This document shows, in pieces, positions 6,189-6,283 of a stretch of 6,283 nucleotides of DNA. Made by a program: the position numbers and the translations under genes. Location of the stretch: contig JAMFRY010000022.1 in assembly GCA_026225015.1 (NCBI GenBank), positions 1 through 6,283 on the forward strand, read 5' to 3'. The stretch's first letter is position 1. Every line of letters begins with the position of its first letter. The notes under the pieces were generated by a model that was given only the letters and a program-made list of their open reading frames with translations, made no database searches and had not been told where the DNA came from. Source of the stretch: Alphaproteobacteria bacterium. GTDB taxonomy: Bacteria; Pseudomonadota; Alphaproteobacteria; Acetobacterales; Acetobacteraceae.

Positions 6189-6283
6189 ATGACAACGTCC
6201 GTGACAAAGATCATCACCGAGATGGCCGATCGCGAGGCGATCTGCGAATGTCTGTAGCGTTATGCGCGCGGCGTGGACCGCCT
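6189..6283 (+). pseudogene. NTF2/SnoaL-like protein, 5' end with an in-frame stop at codon 23; right end cut by window
   Basis: A well-placed ribosome binding site (GGGAG, 6179-6183) leads to ATG 6189. The reading frame gives a 22-residue start ending in ADREAICECL, then TAG at 6255-6257, then RYARGVDR in the same frame. The pattern DREAI..CL-x-RYARGVDR is typical of the N-terminal helix of SnoaL/NTF2-like small proteins, a cone-shaped fold that includes polyketide cyclases, dehydratases, isomerases and many uncharacterised members. A Tyr often stands where the stop lies, so a one-base change of TAT or TAC to TAG would explain it. The frame is otherwise intact up to the window end. It may be a recent pseudogene, or the TAG may be a sequencing error. 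The remainder of the gene is outside the window, so the family call rests on about 30 residues. Confidence 0.6.

Overview
The window is GC-rich chromosomal DNA of proteobacterial type. The best guess is an alphaproteobacterium, possibly Acetobacteraceae-like. This rests on the PhoR-style kinase sequence, the short penicillin-binding-protein activator and the style of the modular glycosyltransferase. No rRNA, tRNA or taxon-specific marker is present to settle it.

The layout is two divergent transcription units that meet at about 4607-4637. To the left, on the minus strand, run a lipoprotein of the penicillin-binding-protein activator (LpoA/LppC-like) family (4637-3327), a PhoR-like sensor histidine kinase 14 bases downstream (3312-1867), and a large modular family 2 glycosyltransferase (1810 to beyond the left edge). 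To the right, on the plus strand, run rsmI (16S rRNA C1402 2'-O-methyltransferase, 4607-5521), a Nudix hydrolase with a likely TTG start (5623-6114), and the start of an NTF2/SnoaL-like gene (6189 onward) that is stopped by an in-frame TAG at codon 23.

The divergent rsmI/activator pair is an arrangement known from enterobacteria (yraL/yraM in E. coli). Here the two coding regions appear to overlap by about 31 bases at their 5' ends, and each ribosome binding site is plausible. The minus-strand genes share an envelope theme: peptidoglycan synthesis, a membrane sensor kinase without a periplasmic domain, and surface polysaccharide or glycan assembly. No response regulator is visible.

No CRISPR array, insertion sequence, prophage or clear new defence system was found. 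The points most worth a second look are the interrupted NTF2-like gene, the three tandem modules in front of the glycosyltransferase domain, and the overlapping divergent starts.
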